A DNA stretch of 7,607 bases, from contig DATKBL010000007.1 of NCBI GenBank assembly GCA_035513995.1, positions 1 to 7,607 on the forward strand, in the 5' to 3' direction. The notes beneath the pieces are model-generated. The model was given only the letters and a program-made list of their open reading frames with translations, ran no database searches and was not told the DNA's origin. A program made the translations under genes and the position numbers. The stretch is from DASUTW01 sp035513995. GTDB taxonomy: Bacteria; Actinomycetota; UBA4738; CALAEC01. This document shows, piece by piece, positions 6,524 through 7,607 of this stretch. How positions within the stretch are numbered: the stretch's first letter is position 1; the number at the start of each line of letters is the position of its first letter.

Positions 6524-6546
6524 GAGGCCGGGGATGAGGAATGCGC

Positions 6547-6572
6547 GGAGGCCCGGCGGTGGCCGGGCCTCC
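6547..6572 (-). terminator. GC-rich hairpin terminator after the membrane protein gene
   Basis: A perfect 11-bp inverted repeat (6547-6557 with 6562-6572) around a 4-nt loop, beginning 25 nt after the stop of the 6598 gene. There is no T-run after it, so it is the GC-rich, U-poor type common in actinobacteria. It sits just upstream of the dop promoter region and probably separates the two transcription units. Confidence 0.65.
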
Positions 6573-6597
6573 GGTCGGGCGGTCGGTGGGTTGGGCC

Positions 6598-7155
6598 TCA
6601 GCCCGTGCGCTCGTACCCGGGCTTCGCCTCCTCCGCGAGGAGCTCCTCGAACAGCGCTCGGTAGGCGAGCGTGGCCCTCCGAAGCTCCTCCGTATCGACC
6701 TCGGCGTCCTCCGACCTCATCGCTGTGGCGTGCGCGGTCCTGTAGTTGTCCACCACCTGCGGGTGGTCGACCGAGAGGTCCGCGGCGCGCTGGTCGAAGT
6801 CGTCCATCGGATAGCCCCTGGCCCGCATGACCCCGATCACGAGGCGATCGGCTTCCATCACGGCGAGACGGGGCTCGTCCACGAAACGACCCTGGAGGTC
6901 GTCCCAGTCGGCCGCGAATCGGCTGCGCTCCTCGGGAGCGAGCGGGCGGATGTCGAGGCTCTCGCGACGCTTCTCCCGATCGCGCAGCTCCGCGGTGGCC
7001 CTCCTGGGGCCCTCGTCGTCCTCGATCCGCTCGTACTCGGGGCCGTATCGCTCTCGCAGCCCCTCCCGGCGGCGTCGCTCCCAAACGGCCCAAGCGATCC
7101 CGGCCAGCGCCAGGAGCGCCACCACCGCGATGACGATCCACATCCATGCTTCCAT
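6598..7155 (-). CDS. Single-pass membrane protein of unknown function
   Basis: A 185-residue protein (188 if GTG 7164 is the start) with one N-terminal transmembrane helix (about 5-24 from Met 7155), followed by WERRRRE, which predicts a cytoplasmic soluble part. The soluble region begins LRERYGPEYERI and contains PEERSRFAADWDDLQGRFVD, ADRLVIGVMRARGYP and ATLAYRALFEELL. It resembles a conserved family of small membrane-anchored or secreted bacterial proteins with no assigned function. It is mostly helical, charged and Cys-free, with no catalytic motif I can recognise. ATG 7155 is preferred because GGGGGTGAGG precedes it; GTG 7164 and ATG 7143 are alternatives. Hairpins on both sides (7210-7240 and 6547-6572) suggest it is a single-gene unit. 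Its place directly upstream of dop could be chance or a functional link; the sequence does not decide. Confidence 0.85.
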   Translation of the reverse strand: MEAWMWIVIAVVALLALAGIAWAVWERRRREGLRERYGPEYERIEDDEGPRRATAELRDREKRRESLDIRPLAPEERSRFAADWDDLQGRFVDEPRLAVMEADRLVIGVMRARGYPMDDFDQRAADLSVDHPQVVDNYRTAHATAMRSEDAEVDTEELRRATLAYRALFEELLAEEAKPGYERTG

Positions 7156-7165
7156 CTGCCTCACC

Positions 7166-7191
7166 CCCGGCGGGACTACCCGAACGCCGGG
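7166..7191 (-). other. Inverted repeat in the leader of the membrane protein gene
   Basis: A perfect 7-bp inverted repeat (7166-7172 with 7185-7191; CGCCGGG arm) with a 12-nt loop. On the minus-strand transcript its 3' arm shares bases with the G-rich ribosome binding site at 7161-7168, so it could mask translation start. In such GC-rich DNA a 7-bp match may be chance, and whether transcription starts upstream of it is unknown. Confidence 0.35.
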
Positions 7192-7209
7192 AGCGTGAAA
7201 CCCGAGCGG

Positions 7210-7240
7210 GAGGGAGGGGGCCGTGAAGGCCCCCTCCCTC
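7210..7240 (-). terminator. Strong hairpin terminator after the PxKF-domain gene
   Basis: A perfect 13-bp inverted repeat (7210-7222 with 7228-7240) around a 5-nt loop, starting 9 nt after the stop codon at 7250. Almost pure G/C in the stem and no immediate T-run after it. It is well placed to end the transcript of the gene entering from the right edge. Confidence 0.75.
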
Positions 7241-7249
7241 GTCCGTCTC

Positions 7250-7607
7250 CTACTCGAAGCGGAAGTCCGCGCGAAGCTGGGTGCCGTCGTCCAGGGTGAT
7301 GATCACCTGGCGGCAGGTGCCGGCCCACTCCTCGAGCGTCTCCCAGTTGTACTGGTAGCGCTGCTGCGCCCCGTTGTAGAGCAGCTTCCCGCTCGCCGAC
7401 TCGGTCGGCGTGGTGATCGCGAACTGGACCGCGGTCTGGGTGCCGCAGTCGATCTCCTGGGAAGCGGGCGAGTTGCTCGCCAGCGGGTTCGCCCCGCGGT
7501 TGCCGCCGATGTTGAACCTCAGCGGCACCGTGTCGCCGGCGTCCTTGGTGTTGAGCGCCGGCTGGTTGGCCACCGGTGGAGAGAACCCCGTCCCGGGCGC
7601 CGCGCAC
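7250..7607 (-). CDS. PxKF-domain secreted protein, C-terminal part (5' end outside the window)
   Basis: The last 118 residues of a protein whose N-terminus lies beyond the right edge. The visible part starts CAAPGTGFSPPVANQP and continues with NTKDAGDTVPLRF, the place of the V-P-x-K-F core that names the PxKF domain (here Arg replaces Lys). The rest follows the family: IGGNRG, a conserved Cys (54 of the visible part), YNGAQQRYQYNWET, WAGTCR with a second Cys (98), and a closing LDDGTQLRADFRFE. The two cysteines probably form a disulfide in an extracellular beta domain. In known proteins this domain sits at the C-terminus of large secreted proteins; its role is not established. A GTG at 7573 is only an internal Val codon, since the domain begins before it. 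No link to the proteasome genes is evident. Confidence 0.85.
   Translation of the reverse strand, partial: CAAPGTGFSPPVANQPALNTKDAGDTVPLRFNIGGNRGANPLASNSPASQEIDCGTQTAVQFAITTPTESASGKLLYNGAQQRYQYNWETLEEWAGTCRQVIITLDDGTQLRADFRFE

Noticed and set aside
5341..6537. 398-residue open frame on the plus strand opposite dop
   Set aside because: It is the complement of a confidently identified dop, with a repetitive Val/Leu/Arg/Gly/Glu-rich composition typical of high-GC antisense frames and no recognisable domain.
7250..7573. A complete 107-residue gene starting at GTG 7573
   Set aside because: The frame stays open to the right edge and PxKF-domain residues (GFSPPVANQP) precede the GTG, so it is an internal codon of a longer gene.
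1..7607. tRNA, rRNA, CRISPR array, insertion sequence or prophage signatures
   Set aside because: I saw no transposase, integrase, direct-repeat array or cloverleaf-like sequence; the only direct repeat noted is the 12-bp coding duplication in pup.

Overview
The window is high-GC DNA carrying the core of a Pup-proteasome system on the minus strand, which points to a member of the Actinomycetota. Pup-proteasome loci are characteristic of that phylum and only sporadic elsewhere. An Eis-type acetyltransferase and a PxKF-type secreted protein fit the same reading. The absence of Mycobacterium-like operon order (no mpa directly upstream of dop, no pafA directly after prcA) suggests a lineage distant from Mycobacterium. 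I cannot name the genus.

Layout from left to right. 1-1645, plus strand: a polytopic membrane protein resembling GT-C glycosyltransferases, with its frame open to the left edge. 1642-2022, minus: a small cupredoxin lipoprotein that converges on the membrane protein, the two stop codons sharing one CTAG. 2073-3287, minus: an Eis-like GNAT acetyltransferase. 3291-3977, minus: prcA. 3977-4768, minus: prcB. 4765-4959 (or to 4992), minus: pup. 5020-6507, minus: dop. 6598-7155, minus: a single-pass membrane protein of unknown function. 7250 to the right edge, minus: the C-terminal part of a PxKF-domain secreted protein. Strong hairpins at 6547-6572 and 7210-7240 separate the two rightmost genes from each other and from dop. 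No stretch longer than 300 bases lacks a gene.

How the genes work together. Pup is ligated to lysines of target proteins by PafA (not in this window). The tagged proteins are unfolded by Mpa/ARC (not in this window) and degraded in the PrcA/PrcB 20S core, and Dop removes Pup from substrates. Pup here ends in Gly-Gly-Glu, so it does not need deamidation and Dop should act mainly as a depupylase. The genes are tightly coupled: pup/prcB overlap as ATGA, prcB/prcA overlap as TGATG, and the acetyltransferase begins 3 nt after the prcA stop. The acetyltransferase is therefore probably translated from the proteasome mRNA, the most suggestive non-standard link in the window. The cupredoxin gene that follows seems to have its own extended -10 promoter.

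The proteasome system itself is well known. What deserves a second look is the acetyltransferase coupling, the likely TTG start of pup (giving a 64-residue Pup), an internal promoter before pup, and the unknown membrane protein next to dop.
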